Source: JAHFLD01 sp964367145 (GTDB lineage: Bacteria; Patescibacteriota; Minisyncoccia; UBA6257; 1-14-0-10-40-38). From it: a stretch of 51,366 nt of DNA. Below the pieces are notes generated by a model that was not told the origin of the DNA, searched no databases, and worked only from the letters and a program-made list of their open reading frames with translations. Position 1 is the first letter of the stretch, and the number at the start of each line of letters is the position of its first letter. Shown in pieces: positions 31,843-39,042 of this stretch. A program made the position numbers and the translations under genes. The stretch covers positions 1 through 51,366 of the forward strand of contig CAYIWJ010000003.1 in the NCBI GenBank assembly GCA_964367145.1, read 5' to 3'.

Positions 31843-32613
31843 ATGGCCTTCCCCTCCCTTGATCCTCAAGAATTTAAAGCCAGCCACGGTTACGATATCG
31901 AAGACACTTGGTATCCCCGCGTGACCAAAATTGTGGACATCAAAGCCAAGCCAGCCCTCTATCGTTATTATGGCGATGCGCCGAGTTTTGCCGCCGCCAA
32001 GGCCGCCACCGAGCGTTCCGCCGAGGAAGGTACCTTAATTCATACCGTTGCCGAAAAAATTTTTATCGGCGAGCCAACCGAAATTCCCGAAGCGGTTAAA
32101 CCGGCCATCACCGCCTTACAGGTATTTTTAGCTGAAAGAAAAATTCAAGTTCAACCGGAACATGTTGAAATGCGTATTTTGAATAAAGAGCATCGCTATG
32201 CCGGCACAATCGATACTTTAGCCACTATTGACGGAAAGTTCGGAGTATTGGATATTAAAACATCGCAAAGTATTTACCGCGACTATAATTTACAAACTGC
32301 CGCCTATGTCGGCGCCTTAGTCAAAGAATTTCCGCATCTTATAACGCGCTGGATTCTTCGCATAGATCAAATCAGAACCTGTGATGCTTGTTCGGCTACC
32401 CTTCGACCCAAAGGCGGTCAGGTTAAAATCCGGCGTCGCCCGGGTTCAGTCCCCTGCTATATCAGCCAACATGTTTGGGGACCGCTTAAGGGAGTCATCG
32501 AATTAAAAGAAATTCCCTCATCCGATGATGACTTCGGAGCTTTCCTAGCTGCCAAGCGCCTGTGGGAATGGGAAAATCAAGAACTTCTCCAAAAAATCGG
32601 ATATTTTGTCTAA
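31843..32613 (+). CDS. PD-(D/E)XK nuclease superfamily protein (RecB/Cas4-like)
   Basis: 256 aa. Motifs of the RecB-nuclease fold: EGTLIHTVAEKIF (H67, E71), YAGTIDTLATIDGKFGVLDIKTSQ (D124, D137, K139) and LQTAAYVGAL (Q151, Y155). The order H...D...D-x-K...QxxxY is complete, so it should be an active metal-dependent nuclease. A C-x2-C pair (C180, C183) and C205 occur in a basic insertion (KIRRRPGSVPC). This may hold a metal, although a Cas4-type iron-sulfur cluster would need a fourth cysteine in other positions. There is no helicase or CRISPR gene next to it. Almost leaderless. Confidence 0.8.
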   Translation: MAFPSLDPQEFKASHGYDIEDTWYPRVTKIVDIKAKPALYRYYGDAPSFAAAKAATERSAEEGTLIHTVAEKIFIGEPTEIPEAVKPAITALQVFLAERKIQVQPEHVEMRILNKEHRYAGTIDTLATIDGKFGVLDIKTSQSIYRDYNLQTAAYVGALVKEFPHLITRWILRIDQIRTCDACSATLRPKGGQVKIRRRPGSVPCYISQHVWGPLKGVIELKEIPSSDDDFGAFLAAKRLWEWENQELLQKIGYFV

Positions 32614-32634
32614 AAGAAAAAAGCAGGCTTCAAG

Positions 32635-32643
32635 TGCTATAAT
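32635..32643 (+). promoter_or_regulatory. extended -10 box
   Basis: TGcTATAAT, 60 nt before the GTG at 32703. No recognisable -35. Confidence 0.65.
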
Positions 32644-32674
32644 GGATATGTCTACTGGTATTTGCATTGGCACA

Positions 32675-32702
32675 CGTACCTTTAAAACCCAAGGATAACC
32701 AA
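32675..32702 (+). promoter_or_regulatory. shared leader motif (copy 1)
   Basis: CGTACCTTTAAAACC followed by AA..ATAACCAA. The same 15 bases plus a similar tail occur at 51336-51363. It contains AAGGAT 6-7 nt before the GTG at 32703. Confidence 0.6.
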
Positions 32703-33032
32703 GTGGAAACAACCCGCTTCTCATTGCTAACCGACTATATTTTGTTTGATCATGACCGCCGACCGACTGCTCTTCGGGAAGATGATGTTCTATTATTGCG
32801 ACTGGTTAGAAATGGCAAAAAAATAGAATCCGTCATTCACTTTATTCGCGCCGACCATTTTTTAAGACTCAATAGGCCAGGTGGCCCCGATGGCCTCTGC
32901 ATACCAAAGTTGGACGCCAGCTCCTTCCATGGCCTCGTTAAGTTAATCGCCATGAGTCTCGGCGGCACCGCTCGCCGTCTTCCTACCAAGGATGAGCACG
33001 TCGCCGGCTATAAAATATGCCGAACGGACTAA
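32703..33032 (+). CDS. hypothetical protein (orphan cassette gene), 109 aa
   Basis: Unknown small soluble protein, VETTRFSLLTDYILFDHDRR at its N-terminus. A TTG start at 32667 would add 12 residues, but it falls just before the conserved leader motif, and AAGGAT sits at a good distance from the GTG at 32703, so I prefer GTG. The sequence alternates strands and basic helices (DDVLLLRLVRNGKKIESVIHFI). No family recognised. It is monocistronic with an extended -10 promoter and a terminator that starts at its stop codon. Confidence 0.6.
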   Translation: METTRFSLLTDYILFDHDRRPTALREDDVLLLRLVRNGKKIESVIHFIRADHFLRLNRPGGPDGLCIPKLDASSFHGLVKLIAMSLGGTARRLPTKDEHVAGYKICRTD

Positions 33033-33069
33033 ATACGACAGTTTTTAGCTAGAACTGGCGTATTTTTTT
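33031..33069 (+). terminator. intrinsic terminator
   Basis: AAATACG / CGTATTT with an inner CAGTT / AACTG pairing, then seven T. It overlaps the stop codon of the preceding gene. Confidence 0.85.
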
Positions 33070-33188
33070 ACCGGTAAACCTACGGCTCTGCATCTGGCCT
33101 AAAAAAGATTAGATATATCGCTAGCACCTTAGTGTTGCAGGGCGACCTGCTCAAAACAAGTCAATGATCACGAAGAAACGGCGCAGGC

Positions 33189-33218
33189 TTGACATACTTA
33201 AGAATAGAATGTTAAGAT
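33189..33218 (+). promoter_or_regulatory. sigma70-type promoter, 18-bp spacer
   Basis: TTGACA 33189-33194 and TAAGAT 33213-33218 with an 18-bp spacer, the same boxes as at 55-84. The leader is about 110 nt and near its 5' end has CTTTTAAAACCGAAAACC, resembling the motif at 32675 and 51336. The rest of the 300-bp gap shows nothing clear. Confidence 0.7.
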
Positions 33219-33335
33219 AAAACCCGTTAGTTTAGCTCTTTTAAAACCGAAAACCGGCTTTTAGAAACACTGCGTTTCCGCCTGATTTTGCCATAAGAGA
33301 GCTTGATTTCCACTCACACCGGAAGGGATAGACAA

Positions 33336-34100
33336 ATGCCCAAGCAAGATTTGAATCCTTGGGAACGGCTGATGAAACTCATCGGCGCCATCGTCGCGAT
33401 GGTGCAAGATGGAAGCCGAGATCTGAAAGAGGTCATGGAGTTCGCCGACTTCTTCCAGATCATCAAGGACAAGCCGAGCTTCTTCACCGACTTCAAGGCC
33501 TTCCTCGCCTCGCGCAAGGAACCCGCCACAACCCCGCAGAGCGAGCTCTCTCTCGCCCTCGACCCCCGCTCCCTCTGGACACAGATCTACGCCAAGCTCG
33601 GCATTACGGCCGACTTCACGGACGTCCCGATTCCCGCAAAGCCCGAAGGCGACTACTGGCCCATTGGTGTCTTCAAGGGCATCCTCATGAACCAGATCGT
33701 CCTTGGCCTCCAGAAACACTTCAGTGTTTACCTCTACACGGAAGATCTTGACCGTTCGGTTACCCAAAACGACCGAACAGCCGAGAAGTCCTACTTCATC
33801 TGGGTCAAGGCAACTCAAGAAGCTGATCCCGAGCTCAAGAACCTGTCAGCAAACCAGCTCAAGAAGAAAGAGATCAAGGGCATCACGCTTCTTGAGCGAC
33901 TGCTCCTTGAAGCCCTCTACTTCCTCGTTGTGAAACCCGGACAGCATCTCGACAAAGAGAATGTTACTCTTTGCTCTGGTTCTCGGGTCTCCGGCGGTGA
34001 TGTGCCGTGCGTGGGCTGGGATGGCGACGGGGTCGACGTGGATTGGTACGGTCCCGACCGTCGCTTCGTCGGCACCCGTGGTCGAGCAGTAGTTTCGTGA
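33336..34100 (+). CDS. orphan cassette protein with N-terminal extension, paralogue of the 18098 gene, 254 aa
   Basis: Function unknown. Residues ~1-85 form a helical extension not present in the paralogue at 18098. The remainder aligns with that whole protein, ending in TLCSGSRVSGGDVPCVGWDGDG. The ATG at 33336 follows AAGGGAT; an in-frame ATG at 33303 is less likely. Codon use is strikingly rich in C/G-ending codons (runs of CTC, GCC, AAG, ATC) compared with both neighbours and the paralogue, which hints at transfer or unusual selection. Own promoter and very strong terminator. A long antisense frame over it is a by-product of this composition. Confidence 0.78.
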   Translation: MPKQDLNPWERLMKLIGAIVAMVQDGSRDLKEVMEFADFFQIIKDKPSFFTDFKAFLASRKEPATTPQSELSLALDPRSLWTQIYAKLGITADFTDVPIPAKPEGDYWPIGVFKGILMNQIVLGLQKHFSVYLYTEDLDRSVTQNDRTAEKSYFIWVKATQEADPELKNLSANQLKKKEIKGITLLERLLLEALYFLVVKPGQHLDKENVTLCSGSRVSGGDVPCVGWDGDGVDVDWYGPDRRFVGTRGRAVVS

Positions 34101-34133
34101 ATTAAGCCCTTCGTTCTTTTCCCTTCAGCCCTT

Positions 34134-34169
34134 CCCCTTGTTGCTTGCAAGCAACAAGGGGATTTTTTT
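34134..34169 (+). terminator. intrinsic terminator
   Basis: Perfect 13-bp stem CCCCTTGTTGCTT / AAGCAACAAGGGG with a 2-nt centre, then ATTTTTTT. Confidence 0.95.
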
Positions 34170-34231
34170 AACTATTTAACTACAAGACTTTCCTCCGCTA
34201 CCGCGTTTATAACTTGGCGGCATTAAAATCA

Positions 34232-35218
34232 TTACTTTTGCCCTGGCGTGCCCACCAAGTTCGGCGGGGTCTGCCCTTCAAGCGCCGCCACAATGTTCCG
34301 AGCCGCCACCTCTCCCATTTTTTGCCGCGTCTCCTCGGTCGCCGAAGCAATATGCGGCGTTACGATAATTTTATCCAAATTTTTAAACCCCAAATCCATC
34401 AACGGCTCGTTTTCAAAAACATCAATCGCCGCTCCGCCAATAATCCCCTTTTCTAGCGCTTGCTCCAAGGCGTGCTCATCAATCACCGGTCCACGGGAGG
34501 TATTGATCAGATAAGCTGTTTTTTTCATCTTAGCCAAGCTGTCGGCATTTATCAGATGCTTGGTTGAGGGTAAAAGCGGCACATGAATGGATACAAAATC
34601 CGCCTCGCGGAGCAAATCGTCCAAATTCGGTCGGAACTCCGCGCTAAACTCTTTTTCAAAATCCTCGTTCCGCTTAACATCGTAATAAAGGGCTCGCATA
34701 TCAAAACCCTTAACTGCGTGCTTGGCGACCAAAGCCCCGATTCTTCCCAATCCCACGATGCCTAAAGTTGAGTGAGCCACGTCCGCCCCCAAAAGCAACA
34801 TTGGCCCCCAGCCCTTGTACTTTCCGTCGCGCATAAATTGATCCGCCTCCGCTATCCGGTGCGCGATGGCGAGTATCAGAGCAAAAGTGTGTTCGGCAAC
34901 CGTCTCGTTTAAAACATCCGGAGTGTTGGTGATTAAGATATTCCGTTCCCGAGCGGCGACTAAATCAATGTTATCAAAGCCCACCGCGTAATTGGCAAAA
35001 ATTTTGACTTGCGAACCGGCGGCGGCAAAAACCTCCTTATCAATTTTATCGGTCAAAAGACACAAAACAGCATCATAATTTTTACCCTCCAGAAACATTA
35101 TAAGCTCCTCTCGGCGCAGAACCCGATCTTCGGGATTGACCACCACTTCATAGCCCTGTTTTTTTAGCAAGACTAAACCGCGATCGGGAATCAGTCTAGT
35201 CACAAATACTTTCTTCAT
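34232..35218 (-). CDS. D-2-hydroxyacid dehydrogenase (glyoxylate/hydroxypyruvate reductase type)
   Basis: NAD(P)-dependent enzyme, 328 aa. It has LGIVGLGRIGALVAK (Rossmann glycine motif), the substrate-binding NYAVGFDNID, LINTSRGPVIDE with the catalytic arginine, an acid in DVFENEP, and the catalytic histidine in VTPHIASAT. This is the full set for the D-isomer dehydrogenase family. It resembles glyoxylate/glycerate dehydrogenases more than D-lactate dehydrogenase, but substrate cannot be decided. It ends just downstream of the fused ATPase gene, with a 13-bp gap, probably in one transcript. Confidence 0.88.
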   Translation of the reverse strand: MKKVFVTRLIPDRGLVLLKKQGYEVVVNPEDRVLRREELIMFLEGKNYDAVLCLLTDKIDKEVFAAAGSQVKIFANYAVGFDNIDLVAARERNILITNTPDVLNETVAEHTFALILAIAHRIAEADQFMRDGKYKGWGPMLLLGADVAHSTLGIVGLGRIGALVAKHAVKGFDMRALYYDVKRNEDFEKEFSAEFRPNLDDLLREADFVSIHVPLLPSTKHLINADSLAKMKKTAYLINTSRGPVIDEHALEQALEKGIIGGAAIDVFENEPLMDLGFKNLDKIIVTPHIASATEETRQKMGEVAARNIVAALEGQTPPNLVGTPGQK

Positions 35219-35231
35219 AATGAAATAAATT

Positions 35232-37532
35232 TTAAGTTCTCAAACGCTGCAAAATATCATTCTCAACTTCTCGTCGTTCTCGCCCAAACTTAGCGCGAGA
35301 TGCCTCTCTAGAGCGAGTGGCGAGCCCTGCATCTGGCCGGGAGACAGCCGCCGTCTTAATGTTGAAAGGCCTAGCGGTTAATCCGTTAATCAACAGCTTA
35401 ACATAGGCATGATAGTTATCGATGTTGATAAGATCATTCTTGTCGAAGACCGGCTCAAACTGGCGTACCAAAAACTCGGCGTCTTCCGCTCCAACTCTAA
35501 ACACCACCATCGACCCGACATTACCAAACACCGCGTCGCGAATTTTTTCCGTCAGCTGGGCTATAAACTGGTGTGCCACCGTTAAATTCAAACCATATTT
35601 TCGCGCTTCAGATAAAATTGTGGCGATAGAATCAGTAGAAAAGTTCTGAAACTCATCAATGTAAAGATTAAAAGGAACTCGGTCTACCTGGGGTGTGTCC
35701 ACGCGCGACAAGGCCGCCATCAAAATCTTACCCACCACCACCATACCGATAAGTCCGGCATTGATGTCGCCAATCTTGCCCTTGGAAAGATTGCACAACA
35801 GTATCTTTCGACTATCCATAATCTCACGAAAACGAAAGGCGGATTGCACTTGGCCGATAATCGGCCGCACGTAATCATTGGCAATAAAGTTGCTGAATTT
35901 AGAAGTTACATAAGGAGTGATATTTTGGAGCGACGCCTCTCCTCCCGCCTTAACCGCCTCCTTTTCCCAAAAATCAATCACCGTAGGATTTGTCGCCCGC
36001 GCGAGTTTCTTGGCGCGAAAAGCCGCGTCCGAAAACAGACGTGGAATCTCCACCAAAGTTGCCGGATTTTCTGGATCATCCATCAGGAGCAAAAGCGCGT
36101 TGCGCATATATTGCTCAAACATCGGCCCCATCGTTTCGGAGGAAAAAAGTTTGTTAAAAATTCCCTGGATCTCGTTGACGATAAAAGTTTTTTGCTCGGG
36201 TTTGGTCGGGTCATTTTCCAGCATATTTAATCCCAAAGGACGCTCAATATCCCCCGGATCAAAAAGAATCACGTCCGAAAGCCGCTCAGCTGGAATAAGT
36301 CCCAATAGTGATTCAATTAGATCGCCGTGCGGATCAACGACCGCCACGCCCTTTCCGCTTTGAATGTCTTGCAGGGCCATCTTGACCATCAGATTCGATT
36401 TTCCGGTGCCGGTTTGACCAATCAAATAAATATGTCTTCCGCGATCAGAGTCCCCAATGCGAATTGGCTGAACTTGTCCGGCAAAAGTGCTTTCTCCGAT
36501 TAAAACTCCATCGGTTGGCAACTCAATCGGCGCCGCCGCCTCGCGTGATTTAACCGAGGCGATTTTGGCGACTTGAAACCCACTGGTTGGAAAATGAAAA
36601 AAACTGGCCAATTCATCCGTGTTCAAAATCATCTCATTCGCCGAACCAAAAGAACGAAAAATAAAGTCTTCAATTGTTCGCCGCGGATTTTTTGGCGTAA
36701 CAACTTTAACTTGGTTGCCGTTTGCCAGTTCAAATTGCCCACAAGCGACTAAGGCTCCGTTTAGAAGTTCCTCGGCTCGTAAATCATTTGGCGCAGTCGC
36801 CACCAACCTAACCGCTACTTTATATAGCGTTTGGGAAAGTTTATTTTGCACAAGTCTGATTTTTCCCTGATCAAGTGGCTCCGGCGTTTGCAAAACCTGG
36901 TCACCCTTTTCCTTCGCCTGGGGTGGCTTTTTTATCGTCTCCAAATATCGCATGCCACTCTTCTTTGTTCCCGAGGAGGCTCCCTCTACCACCACCTGCA
37001 AAGCCAACCCCTCGCCGACGGCGCGCAGATTGGCAAAAGCCGAAAGGAAAGACAAAAATAGGTCAGCCTTTGCTTCCGTGTAAGTCCGTAAAGGCAGGGC
37101 AAAATGAGATTTTTGCTCCAAGGTCGCCACCCTTACCTTACCCGAACCCCCGAATATGGTGTAATCATCCGCATGGCTCACCTGGGCTCCGGGCCAAAGC
37201 GCTCGGATATATTTCGCCACCCCCTCTTCGGCGCTAGTCGGTACGGCGCAATAGAACTTAATCTCCTCACCGATATTATGCACCGCGAGCTCCAACGCGA
37301 ACGGCTTCTTCATTCCCAAAAGTGAATTAAAAAACTGACCAGAAACCGCGATCTCACGCAGTGGATCTTTAGCCTCACCACTCCCCGCCGGATCGCGGGG
37401 TAAACGCACCAAAAGCAGGCGCAAATTAAGATCCAGAAGCAATTTTTTTCGTCGGCGCGAACTCCACCAAAAATATCCGCCAGTTAAAACCACGACTACA
37501 GCCAATCCAAGATAAACAAAAATCTGTGGCAT
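35232..37532 (-). CDS. membrane-anchored VirB4/VirD4-like ATPase, fused form
   Basis: 766 aa. An N-terminal membrane helix (FVYLGLAVVVVLTGGYFWW), a ~330-residue region matching the separate protein at 6333-7586 (shared end motif NTDELASFFHFP), then the ATPase matching 7642-9294. Walker A is IGQTGTGKSNLMVKMA, followed by VAVVDPHGDLIESLL, Walker B LYIDEFQNFSTDSIATILSEARKYGLN and AHQFIAQL. It lacks the long proline-rich tail of the other copy. A small helical partner gene (37533-37928) abuts its start. It probably belongs to a type IV secretion, pilus or DNA-import apparatus; no pilin or relaxase genes adjoin it. Confidence 0.85.
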   Translation of the reverse strand: MPQIFVYLGLAVVVVLTGGYFWWSSRRRKKLLLDLNLRLLLVRLPRDPAGSGEAKDPLREIAVSGQFFNSLLGMKKPFALELAVHNIGEEIKFYCAVPTSAEEGVAKYIRALWPGAQVSHADDYTIFGGSGKVRVATLEQKSHFALPLRTYTEAKADLFLSFLSAFANLRAVGEGLALQVVVEGASSGTKKSGMRYLETIKKPPQAKEKGDQVLQTPEPLDQGKIRLVQNKLSQTLYKVAVRLVATAPNDLRAEELLNGALVACGQFELANGNQVKVVTPKNPRRTIEDFIFRSFGSANEMILNTDELASFFHFPTSGFQVAKIASVKSREAAAPIELPTDGVLIGESTFAGQVQPIRIGDSDRGRHIYLIGQTGTGKSNLMVKMALQDIQSGKGVAVVDPHGDLIESLLGLIPAERLSDVILFDPGDIERPLGLNMLENDPTKPEQKTFIVNEIQGIFNKLFSSETMGPMFEQYMRNALLLLMDDPENPATLVEIPRLFSDAAFRAKKLARATNPTVIDFWEKEAVKAGGEASLQNITPYVTSKFSNFIANDYVRPIIGQVQSAFRFREIMDSRKILLCNLSKGKIGDINAGLIGMVVVGKILMAALSRVDTPQVDRVPFNLYIDEFQNFSTDSIATILSEARKYGLNLTVAHQFIAQLTEKIRDAVFGNVGSMVVFRVGAEDAEFLVRQFEPVFDKNDLINIDNYHAYVKLLINGLTARPFNIKTAAVSRPDAGLATRSREASRAKFGRERREVENDILQRLRT

Positions 37533-37928
37533 CTATTTCAATAGCCCGCGTTTTTTAAACTCCTCATAAAACGTATCGGTGATAGCGTCATGAAATCCAT
37601 CTAACACCAACGGTGGTGATTTTTTAGCTTGCTTTATAGCCGAAGCCAATCCTTTATGCAGAGCCGAATCAATCAATTCCTCAACCATCAGCCGCGTGGC
37701 GGGATCTTCCGAAGCTAAATATAGAGGCAAGGCCGATGGCTTTGCATTCGCCGAAGTTTGACTTCCGGCGGAGTTGGAAGCCGGTGGCAAAGGACTTAGA
37801 CGTTCGCCAATGACTTCGCGCAAAACTTCGCGGTCGGATTTTTTCTCTAGGCTCCGTCCATTAATTTCAATTTTCAAATCTTGAATATCACGCTCAAGCG
37901 CCGAATGCCGTTCCGATGGTGCTTCCAT
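37533..37928 (-). CDS. hypothetical protein, partner of the fused ATPase, 131 aa
   Basis: Unknown. The N-terminal half is a charged coiled-coil-like helix (LERDIQDLKIEINGRSLEKKSDREVLREVIGERL), followed by a serine/proline/asparagine linker and a C-terminal helical part (ATRLMVEELIDSALHKGLASAIKQAKKSPPLVLDGFHDAITDTFYEEFKKRGLL). Its stop codon directly abuts the ATG of the ATPase gene, so the two are almost certainly co-translated. It may be an adaptor of that ATPase; this is inferred from position only. Confidence 0.75.
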   Translation of the reverse strand: MEAPSERHSALERDIQDLKIEINGRSLEKKSDREVLREVIGERLSPLPPASNSAGSQTSANAKPSALPLYLASEDPATRLMVEELIDSALHKGLASAIKQAKKSPPLVLDGFHDAITDTFYEEFKKRGLLK

Positions 37929-38006
37929 AGAGAAAAGTATACCACAAAGAATCGCTTAGTAGCTTCAAATTACCAAAACCCGCTCCATCCGCTAAGCCTC
38001 ATTAAC

Positions 38007-39002
38007 CTACCCGTGCTTAACCACCATCACGTCGCCGTCTTTCACTACATATTCCTTGCCTTCGGTTCGCAAAACCCCCTTTTGTCTTGCCTGCGCCCAA
38101 CTTCCGGCTTTAATTAAATCCTCCCAAAAAACCACCTCGGCGCGGATAAACCTTTTTTCAAAATCGCTGTGAATCGCTCCGGCTGCCTGTGGCGCTGTTT
38201 CGCCGCGCTTTATGGTCCAGGCGCGAGTCTCATCCTCTCCGGTAGTCAGAAAACTTATCAAATCAAGCGTCCGGTATGCCGCCGTAATCAACTCCGGTAG
38301 ACTTTCCGTATCATTTAAATTCGCGGCCACATATTCGGCGCCAAGTGAAGCGATTTTCTGTTTGAGCTCGCTAGTCACCTCTCCCTCGCTTCCGTTCAAA
38401 AGAAAAATTTGTTTCTTGGTGGTTAATAATTGCATCTCCCGCGCCACTTGTTCATCGGCAAATTCGCTGATTAGCAATCCTTGATTCAACTTCACGAGCA
38501 TCTTTTTTAAAGTCTCTAAATCCTTTTGTGCCTGTTTTTGTCCGGTTTTTGCCTCGCCCTCGGCTCGCTTTAATCTCTTTTCCACCAAATCCAAATCTTT
38601 AAAAATCAATTCAGCGTTAATAATTTCAATATCCCGAATCGGATTTAGCGTATTTTCTACATGCGTAATTTCTATACTCTCAAAAATTCGAACCACATGC
38701 GTTATTGCCGTTACCTCTTTAATGTGCGACAAAAAAGCGTTGCCTAAGCCCTCGCCCTTGGAAGCGCCACGCACCAGTCCGGCAATATCAAAAAACTCCA
38801 TCACCGCCGGCACTGTTTTTTTAGAGTTAGAAAGTTTTGCAAGAAGCGCCACTCGCGCATCGGGCACGACCACCACCCCAACATTCGGATCAATGGTACA
38901 AAAAGGATAGTTGGCGATCTCAACCGGCTTGGCGGTCAAGATTTTAAAAAGCGTTGACTTGCCCACATTCGGCAAGCCAACTATGCCCATCGCGAGTTTC
39001 AT
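38007..39002 (-). CDS. ychF: ribosome-associated ATPase YchF (OLA1 family)
   Basis: Translation-associated P-loop ATPase of the Obg-related family. 331 aa. G1 is IVGLPNVGKSTLFKILT, the switch region FCTIDPNVGVV, G3 DIAGLVRGASKGEGLGNAFL. FLLNGSEGE stands where GTPases have NKxD, in keeping with the ATP preference of the family. The C-terminal TGS domain ends HSDFEKRFIRAEVVFWEDLIKAGSW..A...G..R.EGKEYVVKDGDVM, as expected. Confidence 0.95.
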   Translation of the reverse strand: MKLAMGIVGLPNVGKSTLFKILTAKPVEIANYPFCTIDPNVGVVVVPDARVALLAKLSNSKKTVPAVMEFFDIAGLVRGASKGEGLGNAFLSHIKEVTAITHVVRIFESIEITHVENTLNPIRDIEIINAELIFKDLDLVEKRLKRAEGEAKTGQKQAQKDLETLKKMLVKLNQGLLISEFADEQVAREMQLLTTKKQIFLLNGSEGEVTSELKQKIASLGAEYVAANLNDTESLPELITAAYRTLDLISFLTTGEDETRAWTIKRGETAPQAAGAIHSDFEKRFIRAEVVFWEDLIKAGSWAQARQKGVLRTEGKEYVVKDGDVMVVKHG

Positions 39003-39042
39003 GACTCAGGGAGAATAGCAAAAAGCGATAGACTTGGCAAAA

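Noticed and set aside
33261..33818. 185-codon open frame on the minus strand
   Set aside because: It is antisense to the cassette gene at 33336, which has a promoter, ribosome-binding site, terminator and a paralogue. The open frame follows from GC-rich codon use.
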